NCBI GenBank assembly: GCA_002286715.1
Contig: NSJX01000041.1
Coordinates: 26,461 to 90,460 of the forward strand
Reading direction: 5' to 3'
DNA from: Dentipellis sp. KUC8613
Lineage: Eukaryota > Basidiomycota > Agaricomycetes > Russulales > Hericiaceae
Length of the DNA stretch: 64,000 nt
The notes under the pieces are model-generated. The model saw only the letters and a list, made by a program, of their open reading frames with translations, ran no database searches and was not told the origin of the DNA. Shown here piece after piece: positions 1 to 11,799 of the stretch (position 1 is its first letter; each line of letters begins with the position of its first letter). The position numbers and the translations under genes were made by a program.

Positions 1-1425
1 TTCTACGCGCGCGGCTGACTTTCCACTAACTGAACCTGTGCGTCGTGATAGCGCCCGCCGACGATGATCTGCTCTGCTCGTAAACGGCCCTAGAGGTCGT
101 GGTGCAGAGGGCGGGGGGAGGGGGAGGGAGAAATGGAGATGATGGTGGTGGGAGGGAGGAGCACAATTGCAAGCGTCGCCCAGGGGAGCGAACAGGAGAC
201 CCGATGTGCCCCGCCCTCCTATTGGTTCCTTCAGCCACAGCGGCCATCCCCCGCCGGCGCCTTTCTGCGTTCTCAGCCTCAACTCTCCTCAACTGCGCTG
301 GGGGGCGCACGTCGCTGATGCACAATCGCACTGGACTTCTGCGTTAAGTATGGCTTTCGAGGCGGGCGTGTCGTGCGCCATGTGCACGCGAGGGCAGCCA
401 CACTGGTCGAGCATTGCTGGCATGCGGGTGCTCGTCCTGGCGTCTTCTTCACTTCGTGGCAGTCTGTCGAGATCTTTCTGTCGTTCTATCCCCGACCGTG
501 CTGTATCATCATACCCTCGTGATGTGGGGCGGTGTGCTTCCTTGGGGCGTCACCTGCAGCTTCTGGGACCACAGCGTGACGGTGCCTCTGCTTCTCCATT
601 TGCGGGTAACCCCTGATAGCAGGGCGTTATGCACATCGGGGTGTCTTATCTTTACCTTCCAACGTCGCCGGTTTGCATCCTTTCACGACCCTTTCTCGAC
701 TGAGGGACTGCAGGATTGGTCCCCGAGGTTTCGGTTACGTTCATCCACGACAATGCTGCCCGCGTTCAGCAATTCAGTGAATGACACAATTCATCTTGTT
801 CTGTGCTGATCATGTGGTAGCTCTTCAGTTTCAAAATGCAGAACGGCTGTCAAACCCCGCTGCAGGGTTGCCCGTATGTCTCGGTGGACAATGTTGTGGT
901 TTCAGACTTACAGAATTAGAGATACCTAAGAACATGGCTCCCTAAACTCACTTCTGTGCTGCAGCTACTCGGCATTCACATCGTCCGATTCCTGTGACAT
1001 TTACAGCGGCTCTGCGATGGGTCAGTAGTACTGTGCAATTGCACATATCATTGACTCGCTGTCGTGAGGTCTAATATCCATGACACCGGCAAACTGCAAC
1101 AACGTCCGCGGGAGGGTTTAGAACGTCGCCATCGCCCTGAGAGCAAGCCCCCCACCCCCCTTCTGGCTGACATCCATTGGATGTGTATCATGGAAGTTCC
1201 ACTGCAGTCCTGTGATCAGCTGCCAAAGTGTACTCGTTTCCCCGTAGCGGTGTTACTGCATGGATATTCGCTCGTGCCTGCTATTATATGTGGTGTACCG
1301 AGCATGTACACATCGCGATTCTGACCAGTCTGCGACCGGCGCACGAACTATCAACACAGTCGCACTGGCTCGCACATGCCCAGAAGTATTTATCACCTGA
1401 GATAGGAATAAATAGCAAAAGAATT
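1..1425. other. No convincing gene
   Basis: GC-rich first 600 bases and AT-richer remainder. Several short open frames exist on both strands, but none shows a recognisable domain, a good start context or paired splice sites. A C/T-rich stretch on the minus strand near 100-200 could be a promoter or UTR of a gene lying off the left edge; this is a guess. Confidence 0.4.
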
Positions 1426-1497
1426 GGTTCAATCCAGGATCGAACTGGAGACCTTCTGTGTGTAAGACAGAAATCATAACCACTAGACCATTGAACC
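1426..1497 (-). tRNA. tRNA-Val (anticodon UAC)
   Basis: On the minus strand the 7-bp acceptor stem GGTTCAA/TTGAACC is perfect. A T-arm containing GTTCGATCC follows a 5-bp anticodon stem TCTGT/ACAGA that encloses the loop CTTACAC, so the anticodon is TAC (valine, GTA codons). No intron is needed. The D-arm (TCTAGTGGTTAT) is of ordinary eukaryotic type. The gene ends about 100 bp upstream of, and divergent from, the membrane-protein gene that starts at 1600. Confidence 0.93.
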
Positions 1498-1599
1498 GAT
1501 GATAAAAGGCTTTGTACACGTTACTCGTACGTTTATGTCTTGTTCTTATTGTCTTGCTTCACCTAAAAGGACTCGCGTCGCGGAAGCAAGACAACAATA

Positions 1600-2876
1600 A
1601 TGGATCTCCTCACCACCATCCTCGCGCCGCTCCCGCTCTCGCTGCTCGCGCTCGCGCTCCCCCTCGCAATCTCCACCCTCTCCATCTACGTGCTCCCACA
1701 GAAGCGGAGATTCGTCTCCAGCCAGTCCAAGCGTTCCACCAATGCCGTCTCGACCTGGCTGCGCACAGTCGGCGCGCCACGCGCCGCCGCCGTCGTGCTG
1801 CACACCCTCTACATGCTGCACACGCTCTCATTCACGCGCCCGCCCAACATCTTCACGCAACTCGACCTGCCGCTGGGCGCGCCCATCTCGCAGGTGCGCC
1901 ACCGCGTATCGAAGACGCTCGGTGGCGAAGTGACGCCATCCTTCGAGACACTCCTCACGCGCCTTGCGTCCTTCGACATCCGCACCGCACTCGCTCGGTA
2001 CGTCGCACGCCCTCCCGGCCCTTCGTGTCCTCTCTGTTATCGTCTCTGACAATCGCCACACGCGCTGACACCAAAATCGCACCTACGCCACACAGGTACG
2101 GCCAGCCCGCCGTGCAGGGCTGCACCTACTGCCGCATGCAGTCCGACTTCGCGCTGCACGCGCTCCCGCGCGTGCTCCTCACCTACATCCGCACCGCCGC
2201 GCTCGTCGCGCTGCTCGCGCCCGCCGGCTCGCAGCGCCGCATCTACGGCATCGCCGCGCTCGCCGCCGCAGCGCTCGCAGAGATCTTCTGGGCCATGTCC
2301 GCGCCCGTGCTCATCGCCATGCCCGGCCAGCCCGACTCGCCCATGGTGCGTCTCCCCTTCTCCTCTCCTCTCCCCCTCCCCCACCTCACACCTTGACTCA
2401 CCATTACACCATTGTTTTCACCGGAATAGTGGCACGACCTCCTCTGGAGCGCGCGCCACGCCGCGCACCTCGCGATCCCACTCACGCTCGCGCTCCTCCC
2501 GCGCTCCGCCCCATCTCACCCCGACGGCAAGTCCACATCCATGCCGACACCGACGCTCCTCGCGACGACGCTGCACACCGCGACCACCGCACTCGCGCGC
2601 ACGCGCCTCCTGCGCTACACGCGCGCCGGCGCGCTGCGCGACCCCGTCCTGCGCGCGCGCGCACATGCGTTCTGGGCGCGCGAGCACGCCGCGGGCGAGG
2701 TCGTGCGCGCGGATGAGGGGGTGCGGCGCGCGGCGGGGGCCGAGGGGCGGTCGTTTGAGGCTGAGGGTGATGTTGAGGGTGGCGGTGCGGGTGGGGTGGG
2801 TGAGTTGAGGGCGTATGTGAGGAGCGCGCTGGGCGAGCTGAAGGGCGCGTATGCGGCGGGGGGCCTTGTGGCGTAA
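1600..2876 (+). CDS. Predicted multi-pass membrane protein, function unknown
   Basis: Three exons (1600-1997, 2096-2345, 2430-2876) join to 364 aa; introns of 98 and 84 nt have GTACGT and GTGCGT donors. The N-terminus has a strong hydrophobic segment (about residues 7-30, Leu/Ala-rich). A second hydrophobic stretch follows near residues 60-75, then a conserved-looking GCTYCRMQSDFALHALPR motif around residue 138. Two more membrane segments (about 155-200) lead to a WHDLLWSARHAAHLAIPL segment, and the tail is hydrophilic and Gly/Glu-rich. The frame stays consistent across both splice junctions, which supports a real gene. I do not recognise the family. The regular hydrophobicity suggests an endomembrane protein, but that is inference. 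It is tail-to-tail with the oxysterol-binding protein gene. Confidence 0.75.
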
Positions 2877-3736
2877 TGCTAATGTTTGCTAGGAAGGGGG
2901 TGGAGTGTTCTATTTTGCTGTATTCGTTCTGTTCCATTTTGCGCATGTTGTTTATTGTATACCTATGGAAGGAACCCGGACTTCGCCTACATACCTAGAG
3001 CTAGACGTACGCGTAGAGCTACTCACGGATGGACCTCGCATTGATACCAGTATGATTGCAATATTTATATCCCGACATTTCAATTGGAGGCTTGTATTGA
3101 TTACACAAGGAATAGGATCTTTGTTCTATTTTGTACAGCATCTATCTACCATACACTGTGATTGTGACTTCAGGCTATAACGTTACTAGCCATCTACAAA
3201 ATTCAAAAGTGAAAAAGGCGGTCGTTGCTGCGATACTTCAGCTCCTCTAAGACCCAGGCCTACGTATACACCGCTTGAAGCTTCGAAGCTTCTCTAGATC
3301 TATCCAAACCATGTCGATACCCACTGCCAGGCAGTTGGAGTCGCACGCCACACCGCTCAACGTCAACTGAAAGCAAGAAAGGCACAAACGACGAGTACTC
3401 TACAACGTACGCATCATCCGGGTCGGGTACGGGCATCGAGCGGACGTCGGACGTGGGCAATCTGAAACGCATTCAGGAACAGACGAATAACACAAGAAGG
3501 GAATAAGACAAAAAAAAGCAGATCAGAGACGAGACGAGGCAGTACGAGAGGACGAGCAGGCGTGAAAAGTCATGACATAAATAATCGATATACGCAGGAT
3601 ATGGCTGGCGGGGGGAGGAAGCAGATAGCTGGTGCGTGTGAACGTCCATGACGAGGTGAATGGCTGGGTGGTGGCTAGGGCCGGTATATGTGTGTGGGTG
3701 TGTATGTACGGGTGGATGCATCTAGGTAGAGTACAG
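2877..3736. other. Intergenic, convergent 3' regions
   Basis: AT-rich spacer between two convergent genes. It probably holds both 3' UTRs and terminators. No open frame here has splice or domain support. Confidence 0.5.
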
Positions 3737-6000
3737 TCATGCGGGGACGGGCGCGGCCTCGAGCGGGAACTCGGCCTCCTCCGCGAGCTCCTCCGCGAGC
3801 GCCTGCTCGCCCTCCTTCGTCAGCACGGGTATGCCGTCGCTGGCGTCCTTCTCGAAGTACCTGGGTATGAACCTGTGGCGCCACAGCAACAACACCCGTC
3901 AGCCTCCCGACCACAACAAGAAAAAAGGGCAGAAATTAGTGAGATCACGCACTCGACACCGCGCTTCTTGCGCTCGGCCGCCTCCTCGCGCTGCCGCTGC
4001 TCAATGGTGACCTTCGCCCGTGTCGCCTCGCCATACTCCTTCGCGACGAGCCTGCGCGTGACCGCATCCCACAGCCTGCGGCTCTCGCGCTCCTCCTGGC
4101 GCTCGACCGCGCGCACGGCCTTGGGCACGACCGCGAGCGCGCCGAGGTCGATGAGCGTGTGCCACTCGGCCGCGCCCGCGCGGCGCCAGCGCACGAGCCC
4201 GCGCCACGAGCCCGCGATCTCCGCGCGCACGCGCGAGCGCGGGACGTGCTTCGGGCGCGTCCACTCCGCGTGCTCGCCGCGCGCGGGGTCGTACGTGTGC
4301 ACGACGCCCTCGACCGCGAACTGCGGCTTGCCCAACCACGACTCCTCCTTGTACTCCACGACCGCGCGCAGCTGCTCTCCGCTCGCGCCCTCGCGACTGC
4401 AGGTGACGACGGTCGCCTCGCCCATCGTGACGTAGAAGTTGCCGCGGAGGATGCCGTTCACGTGCGCGACGGGGTGCGTCGCGTGGTACGTCTCGCCCGC
4501 GCCGTGCCCGCCGGCGACGGTGACGAACAGGCCGCGGTTCTGCTCGCCCGCGCCGATGCGCACCGCGGCGGTGCTCGTCACCTTGGCCGCGATCTGGTCG
4601 ACGCCCGCGAGCGCGAGGTGCCGCGCGGGGCACGCCGCGCGGAACGAGGACACGGGCGGGTGGTGCGAGACCTGCTCCGTCAGGTACACGACGCGCACGC
4701 GCGCCGCGCCGTCGCCCCCGCCCGAGGACGGCGTCGGCGAGGACGTGGTGCTCGCCCCGCCTGTCGTGGCGAGGCTGAGTGTCGAGTACTGTGCGGAGGC
4801 GTTGCTCTCGACGGGCGAGTCGCTCGCGCGGTCAAGTGCAGTCGTGCTCCACCCGCTCAGCAGCCCGCCGACGCCGCCTTTCTTGCCGCTGCGGATGCTG
4901 CCCGCCTCGGACTTGGGCCGCGGGGGCGACAGCGTGGATGCACCTGGCAGGAGGTGGTGGTGCTGGATAGGCGGGTGGTTGGGGTCGGAGGAGTACGAGA
5001 CGGGGATGATGTCCCAGTGTGCGCGGAAGTGCTCGCCGAGGACACTGTTGTATGGTTTGCAGACTTTGCCGCGCTGCATGGGCGGTCGGTGAGGGGCAGA
5101 GGGGAGAGGGTGCACTCAAAGACAACATACGATATGCCGCAGGTCCTTGGAGAACGTGAAGCGAAGGACGGCGAGCATGCGCTCGAAGGGGTCTTCGGAA
5201 TCATTGATGCTGCACGGAATGATGCGGTAGTCAGTAAGATGAATGCAAAGTTAGGCAGGCAAGGTGATAGATGTCTCATGTAACGATGGGTGCGACGCTG
5301 GATCAGCGACGGGTCCTGAGTGCATATCAGCCGCCCCTGGTTTGTACGAGGAGGTTCCCAGAGCAGGCTTTCGACGCCTGCACCTCCCAGAAGCATATGG
5401 ATACCTCAGAACGACGGCGGTAGACCGCGCGTTAGCGACCGAAGGTCGCGAGCACAAGCACGAGCGAGATGCTCCGAGAAACACGGGCGTTCAATAGAAG
5501 TCGAAGCCCGACCCATATGAAAGAGGAACTCGTCGCGCGTGAATAAACGCAGCGAAACACCGTATGGAGCATGGGTGGAGAAAGAAAAGAGCATTTCGAA
5601 CTCACGCAGCGAACAAGTCCGGCCTGTCCAGATAATGCCAGTACTCGAGATTGGGAATAGGCTCGAGGAGCGATGCGGGTAGCGAAAGCCGCCTTGGAGT
5701 GTCATCGTCAGTACACTATGACCCTCGCACTGTGATGCAACAGCGAGAAGGACCGACGTACATGGAAGCTATATCCTTGACTCCGAAGCACCTCTTGACG
5801 AGCTGCACGATCATCTTGAGCTTGCCGCCCTCGCCCGTCTCCTCGGGGACCGACACGGCATGCTCGTGTTCAGGGCTATCGTCCTGTTCCTCGTCTTCAA
5901 GCACATTGTTCTCCTCGTCGATGATGAGGTCCTCGTGGGGCGCACCAGCGCCGGCACCAGCAGCCGGAGTCGCAGCAGGGGTAGCAGTCGAAGCGGCCAT
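3737..6000 (-). CDS. Oxysterol-binding protein (OSBP/Osh family, short Kes1-like form)
   Basis: Five exons on the minus strand (5762-6000, 5606-5692, 5131-5209, 3953-5073, 3737-3872) give 553 aa. Landmarks are the RLSLPASLLEPIPNLEYWHYLDRPD region (exon 2), DPFERMLAVLRFTFSKDLR (exon 3), GKVCKPYNSVLGEHFRAHWD, and the family fingerprint EQVSHHPP. These are followed by GNFYVTMG and WLGKPQF beta-strand signatures and a basic C-terminal helix region. There is no PH, ankyrin or GOLD domain, so it resembles yeast Osh4/Kes1 or Osh6-type lipid transfer proteins, which move sterol or PS/PI4P between the ER and other membranes. The N-terminal about 60 aa are acidic and disordered. A Ser/Gly-rich insertion of roughly 100 residues lies between the HWD and SHHPP motifs. 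The ATG of exon 1 is completed in frame by every junction; exon 1 ends in AT and exon 2 restores a Met codon. Confidence 0.95.
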
Positions 6001-6598
6001 CGTTGCGGGTTGCTATAGCACTTGCGATGCGTCGACGGGAAATGTCGTGAGTGTTAAATACAGCCGACGGCGAATGCAAAAGGAAGAAAGGAGAAGAGGA
6101 CTGAAAGAGACTTGAAGGAGGTGGAGGGGAAGAGAAAGGGAGAGTCAGTATTCGCTCTGGCGAACGGCTTGGCGGGCTCGACTCCAATCAGCGTTCCTTT
6201 CCGGCCGCGGCCCGGCCGTCCCAGCTCCTCTGCACCGCCGGCATTGCAATTCTCTTGCTTGAACAGTGCCCTGTTTGTCTTCTTCATCAGTCTATTGGCG
6301 GGACATTGCGGACGTTGAATGGAACATGTCTCGCACGTTCGTTTCTCTCCAGCTGCCTCGCCAATTGTAATCACGCTGCGCACGCGTGCCGGGGTTCTGC
6401 TGCACTTGGAAGCGCCGGCTGCATGAGGAAACGAGGTCTTTATTTTGAGACAATACCAATTCGAGACTAGTATTCGCCAGTTTAGCAGACCGGTACCGCA
6501 GACACACCACGCATCGATTCGAAAAAAGCAGATAACAGAACCGATATGCATATCACAACAAAAACATTACTACAACCGAATCCTTGCACGACCTCCTC
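6001..6598. other. Promoter region of the oxysterol-binding protein gene
   Basis: Spacer between two minus-strand genes. It should carry the promoter and 5' UTR of the OSBP gene and the 3' end of the disordered protein. No TATA box stands out and no gene is seen. Confidence 0.4.
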
Positions 6599-9500
6599 TC
6601 AATGTCTCCCCCTCTTCGCCTTCGCCATCTTCTTCTTCCCCTTCTTGCCATCCATCCACTCCCCACCCTCCCCCTCCGCCCCCCACTCCTGCTCCATCTC
6701 GACGTCCCGGTCGACGCCCACCCCCATCGAGTCCGACATGCGGTCCAGCAGCGACGGCGTCCCCGTCTTCTTCGGGAACTCCGCCTCCTGCGCGGCCTCC
6801 ATCCCAGGCCCAGGCCGGCGGATCTTCACCGGCTTCGACGCGCGCGCAGACGTCTCTGGCGGCCCCATACCCATACCCATACTCATACCCGGACCCATAC
6901 CCGTACTCATACCCGGGCCCATACCCATGCTCTGCGCGGGTACAGGCGGCAGAGCAGCCGACACCGCGTTAGACGGTCCCGCCCGCGAGTCCAAGTGCGC
7001 ATCCTTGTAGCTCGGCCCAGCCTGCGGCGCGACGTGCATCTCCGGGAGAAACCCCCACCCCTGCGCACTCAAGCGCGGGCCGCCCGCATACCGCTCAGGC
7101 ATGAGCGGGGGCCCCAGGCCCCCCTGCCCGCGATAGTCTCTAAACGCAGGGCTCACGTAGTCCGGGCCCGGCGCCGGCGCCTGCGGGGTGGGTTCCGGGA
7201 ACGCGCCGGCGCGGCCGTGCGTCGGCTCGCTGGGGCGCATGAAGCGCTGCTGGATGATGGACTCGTCGAGCGGCGGCCCGAAGCGCGAGCTGCGCCGCGC
7301 CTGCCCCGGCTGGGGCGGCGGCTCGTTGGCGGCGCGCGCGTGGGCGTCCTCGGGCTCGAAGGGCGGCTTGCGGCCTTGCTCGTAGGGCTGGTGCTTGTCG
7401 CGCGGCTCGTATGGCGGCCTGTCCTGTGGTTCGTAAGGTGGTTTGTTCCTCGGCTCGTACGGAGGCTTGTCCCTGGGTTCGTATGGGGGCTTGTCCCTCG
7501 GCTCGTATGGGGGTTTGTCCCTGGGCTCGTACGGCGGCTTGTCGCGCGAGTCGTAAGGCGGCTTGTCGCGCGAGTCGTGAGGACCCTTCCCGCGAGGTTC
7601 GTACGGCGGCTTGTCCCTCGGCTCGTAGGGTGGCTTGTCCCTCGGCTCGTACGGCGGCTTGTCCCTCGGCTCATACGGCGCCTTCTCTCGCGACTCATAC
7701 GGCGCCTTCTCTCGCGACTCGTGCGGCAGCTTCTCGCGCGACTCGAAATGCGACCTATCGCGCGGCTCATATGGCGCCTTCTCCCGCGGCTCATACGACG
7801 GCTTGTGCCAGCCGCCGCCTCCGCCATTCCCATGCGGCGGACGCGCGGACGGCGGCGGCGGCGGTGATGGCGGGCGACGCCCAGTGTCCGCCTGCAGCTG
7901 CGCGTTCATCGCCTCCTCGCGTGGGATCCAGATGCGCGGCGGCTCGTCTGGCGCCGGGGCGTCTGCTTGCGGCGGAGGGCCGAATCGCGACTGCAGGGTC
8001 GTTGTCAGCGTTGAGCATGTATCTGAGAAAGAAGAGGATATACGTACCGTGCGCTGCATGTTACCTTGGCCCTGGCGGGGCTCCTGGCGAGGAGCGGGGC
8101 CTCGGTTGTCGGGGTACCTAGGACCTCGCTTGTCGTGATATCCAGGAGGCTTGTGACGAGAAGTCAGTCAAAGGCAAGAAAAGCACGATGAAGAGACTGA
8201 CTGCATGCGAAGGTTCCTCAGCATCCGGAGGACCACGTCTCGGTACATTCGGAGGTGGACCGCGATGCGGAGGCGGACCCGGCGGCGGCGGCCCATTCGC
8301 AGGCATCTACGAAAGCGAATAAGCACATCATCCCATACATGAAGACGGTGTACGCACTCTTCCGCGCGGAGGCATGTCCCGCGGAGGCATGCTTGGCCCA
8401 GCATTCATGCCTTCTTCGGGAGGCATGTCCGCTGACGGGCGGCCTTCACGCATGCTCGAGAATGGCGGACCCCGCGGTGGCGGCGGGCCATTCCCATTCG
8501 TAGGCGCATTCGCGTTCGGACCCCGAGGCGCAGGCCCGGTGGGCAATCGCTCGCTTCCACGACTGCCGACGTCCCTCGGTGCATCTCGGGAGCTCTGCAG
8601 AAATCCAAGGATAAATAACAGTACATGCACATACTCAAGACCACTTGCCTGGTAACTTGGTTCTTGCCTGTCCAGATGCCTGTGCCTATCCGCCGGGTCC
8701 TCAGGCATAGGCCGTCTCCTCTCAGGCTCAGCTGGCCCGGACTGCTCGAGCCTCGGCCGAGAACGCGACGGCGGCGGGAGAGGCTCGCGCGCGGCACGCG
8801 GGCCGTCGTCCCAGTTCCGCCGCGACGGGGGCGGGGGCGATCGCTCTCGCTGCCGAGGGCGCGAATAATCCGGCTGCAGCGGCCGTTGGGGGAAGGTAGG
8901 CGACGTGGGGGAAGTCGAGGGCGTGCTGGCCGGCGGCGGCCTCGACCCCATCGCTCGAGGCGCACGGGGAGGAGGGTCCCGAGCGGGCGCCTCGGTGCGC
9001 GGCGCGCGGTCGTAGAATGCGGCGCGGCGGGAGCTGTCGTCGTATGCGGGTCCTCTGGGAGGGCGGGGCGAGTCGACGTCCATCGGCTCGTCCCGAGAAC
9101 GGTAGTCGTCGGCGTAGGACTGCCCTCGGCTGTCGCGTTCACGGCTTCGGGTTGGCGGCGGCGCGTTATCTTGCGAGTGTCGCGAAGGATAATCCTGTGG
9201 ATGCGTACGAGCGGGACCGTATCGGGGCCCTGAGGGTGCGCTAGCAGTGACTATAAGTATTGACCACAAATGGTGTGTTAGGGATGCCTACCTCAGTGGC
9301 GGCTGAGGAGGCAATGGCGCCCTGCTGTGCGCCGGGGAGCGGGGAGCAGTCGGCGGCGCGGCAGAAGGCGTTTCGGGTGGAGGAGTAGCCATTTCCTTGT
9401 AGCGGTCGGTCTGAGAAGGAAGAGGAATGCGTTTTCGGGAACCTGAGGAGCAGATCGCAGCCGAACGGCGACATGAACGCAAAGGGAGAGCGAGTTGGTA

Positions 9501-11466
9501 TGAGGACAGCACGACCCGAGGTTGGTGGAATACGTACGGGACTGATCAGAGCTAGTCAGAGGGGAAACTGAGGAATCGCGGTCGTGATGGTCTTCGAGGT
9601 CCGCAGGAGTGCGGCGAGAAGGAGCAGAGTCCCCGCCGCGGCGGTCAAGCCTCCTGCGCTTCGCGTCGTTGTCCGGTTCTGTCCCTTGGTCGGGCTCTCT
9701 GCCTCTCCTTTGTGGGATCGCTTCAGCAGGAACATAGCCATCACGATCACGGTCTCTTTGACCGCCGGACCAAGCCTTGGGTGGTGGGCTAGCAGGCCGA
9801 CTCCGGCTACTTTGCTGCCGCGATGCGTGAGCGTCCGAGCTCCTATAGTTATCCGAGCGCGACTGGGGAAAGTGGCGGTCCACTCCCTGGGGCGCATATT
9901 GCGACGATGGACGAGGCGAGGGAGATCTGCGTCCTAGAGAAAGAAAAACGGAGATGGTAAAGAAAAGTCGTTAAGAATGGAGAACGGAGACGGTGATGAT
10001 GAAAGGGAAAACGCAGATGTCCATGACGAGCGTCCGTGTGTCTGTTGACGGCAGAGGCCAGAAGTGGAAAGGGGAGGCGCAGCACGGCTCGACTCCCGAA
10101 GCTTCGAGACATTGCACCAAAGATGTACGCCCTCCACCTCGGGAGGAGCAGAGGCGCAAGACAGGAGGTGGGGGTGGCATGATGCAGATAACGTACTTAG
10201 AGTCGATGACCTCCCAGTATTTTGATTGGGCACGAATAGATTCTCAGGCGTGACGGAACGTGGCGGTGGCGCTTCGTAGTCAGGATGTCTGGATCGATCG
10301 TAGTTTGTAGCGGGGCGCCGAGGAGGATCGCGGTGGTATCCATTGTATACCTGATCAGTGCTGGTGTCCGAAGGACGGTAAGTGGGACCTGCGCGGTAGG
10401 AGTCGCTTTCAATAAAGCGCCTAGAGTCATCGTCGCGAGGCAAAGAGGAGCTCCTGCCAGGACGTCTAGTGTCTTCAGGAGAAGCGCGAAAAGTGCTGCT
10501 GCGAGAGATCCGAGGTCGTTCAAGCTCGCGCTCTGGCGAAGCCCAAGAGCCTTGTCCACGGGAGGGGCCTGTGGGCACCTTGTCTTGACGTCTGTTGACA
10601 GTACCAGCCTCATCTGGGCGGTAGTGTCGATCTTGCTGCGAAGCATGCCTATTGGAGGAGAAATCTCGAGTCCCCTCATGAGCACCTGGCTCGAATGGCG
10701 CGCGTCGTTCAGACGCTCTAGTCAACGTGTCGTCATCACCGTCCCTTCTCGACGATAAGCGAGGCTCTGCGATATCTGATCTGCTTCTAGCCCTGCCCCG
10801 AACAGGAGACGCGCCACCTGATGCAGTGGAACGACTCCAGGGCTCGTGCGACGACTTGTGACCATGGTGGTAGGCGTCGCTGTCCTGGCCGCGCGAAGAT
10901 CTTGCCTCCCGATCAGAAGTCAAAGTATCAGGCTGCTCTGTATATCTAGAGCCATTACCATTAGCCCGGCGTTCCTTGTCGCGTCGAGCCATGGACATCG
11001 GGCTTGCTGCTGTCGTCGAAGGCAAAGGCAGGAAAGCAGAATCAGACGTGACGGGCTTCGGAGGCAGAGCATGCATGAGAGGGGCCATGGCGCGTCCAGC
11101 CATTGGGGAACTGTGGGGAGGAGGGCTTTGCATGAGTGGGGTTTGGTCTCTTCGGCGAGTGGCGTTCGTCTCTGCCTCGGAATCGCGTCGGCGCGACTGG
11201 TCGCGAGACGCCATCCCTTCCCTGCGGTCGAATGAGGTCTCAGCTGCAGCTGAACCTGCCTGGTTAGCCCGAGCAGGTGAAGCTATGAAATCTGGAATGT
11301 CGTCCTCGTCGCCGCCCAGAGACACGGCATCCTCTCCGTCGTCTCCTTCGCCGCCGTCCCTCTTGTAGTCGTAGTAGGAACCCCTGTGAGACCTGTCGCC
11401 ACCGGTGAGGTTGAAATTGTCGTCGTCATCTTGACCCCAGTCGAGAACTTCTGGGTCTTCTTCCAT
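6599..11466 (-). CDS. Large intrinsically disordered RS/P-rich protein with octapeptide repeats
   Basis: Eight exons on the minus strand (10197-11466, 9538-9933, 9292-9442, 8649-9240, 8358-8594, 8202-8306, 8048-8149, 6599-7990) join in frame to 1414 aa. The start MEEDPEVLDWGQDDDD is acidic. The rest is rich in Ser, Arg, Pro and Asp, with many RS/RD dipeptides and phosphorylation-like SP sites. Near residues 1010-1155 a run of about 18 imperfect 8-aa units of the type PYEPRDKP occurs, then SRFGPP, then Gly-Met repeats near residue 1330, and a basic end KKGKKKMAKAKRGRH that looks like a nuclear localisation signal. I recognise no globular domain. Composition suggests an RNA-processing or nuclear-condensate protein, which is inference. 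Intron 4 uses a GC donor (CAG/GCAAGT at 8648). Intron 1 is long for this locus (261 nt). Confidence 0.8.
6862..6932 (-). repeat. Gly-Met coding minisatellite
   Basis: Plus-strand CCCATAC / CTCATAC / CCCGGAC hexamers repeat about ten times and encode alternating Gly-Met and Gly-Pro in the last exon of the disordered protein. Expected to vary in length between strains. Confidence 0.7.
7370..7800 (-). repeat. 24-bp coding minisatellite (PYEPRDKP octapeptides)
   Basis: Tandem 24-bp units, on the plus strand close to GGCGGCTTGTCCCTCGGCTC plus four bases, occur about 18 times within the last exon of the disordered protein. Units in the middle are almost identical, whereas the right-hand units (HFESREKL, PHESREKA) have drifted. 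The unit length is a multiple of three, so copy-number change keeps the frame. Confidence 0.85.
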
Positions 11467-11799
11467 GAGTGTAGAATGTAGGGGGGAGTGTGAGGAGAGT
11501 GAAAGGCGGCGAGCTGGACAGAAGATGGAGAATAGCGCCGGCGACATAACGCGTTACACCGCTGACCTTTTTGGGCGGCGACGCATCTATAAACTCCGAC
11601 ACGCGCGTTGCGCCACACGCCTAGTGCGCCGTGGACTGGATGATAGACTCGAAGGCCGTCTTCTACTAAGCAGCTAGACAACAACGTTCACGACGATCAA
11701 CGCTCTGGTAGCACAAGACTCTTGACGGCGCAAGCCCCGGTGTTACTTTCTTTCAATCTGTCTTTGCCGCGCTTCCGCCGACCCAGGGCGTATGACGAT
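11467..11799. promoter_or_regulatory. Divergent promoter shared by two genes
   Basis: A 333-bp spacer separates the start codons of the disordered protein (minus) and the UNC-50 homologue (plus), so both promoters must lie here. CTATAAA at 11587-11593 reads as TATAAA on plus and TTTATAG on minus; it is 120 bp from the minus start and 207 bp from the plus start, so it more likely serves the minus gene. Confidence 0.5.

Noticed and set aside
4159..5283. A 374-codon plus-strand frame inside the oxysterol-binding protein gene
   Set aside because: It is antisense to exon 4, Arg/Ala-rich as expected for the complement of GC-rich coding sequence, and has no domain.
6584..7867. A 427-codon plus-strand frame across the octapeptide repeats
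   Set aside because: The open frame is the mirror of the in-frame 24-bp repeat. The minus-strand frame joins to seven other exons and has better composition.
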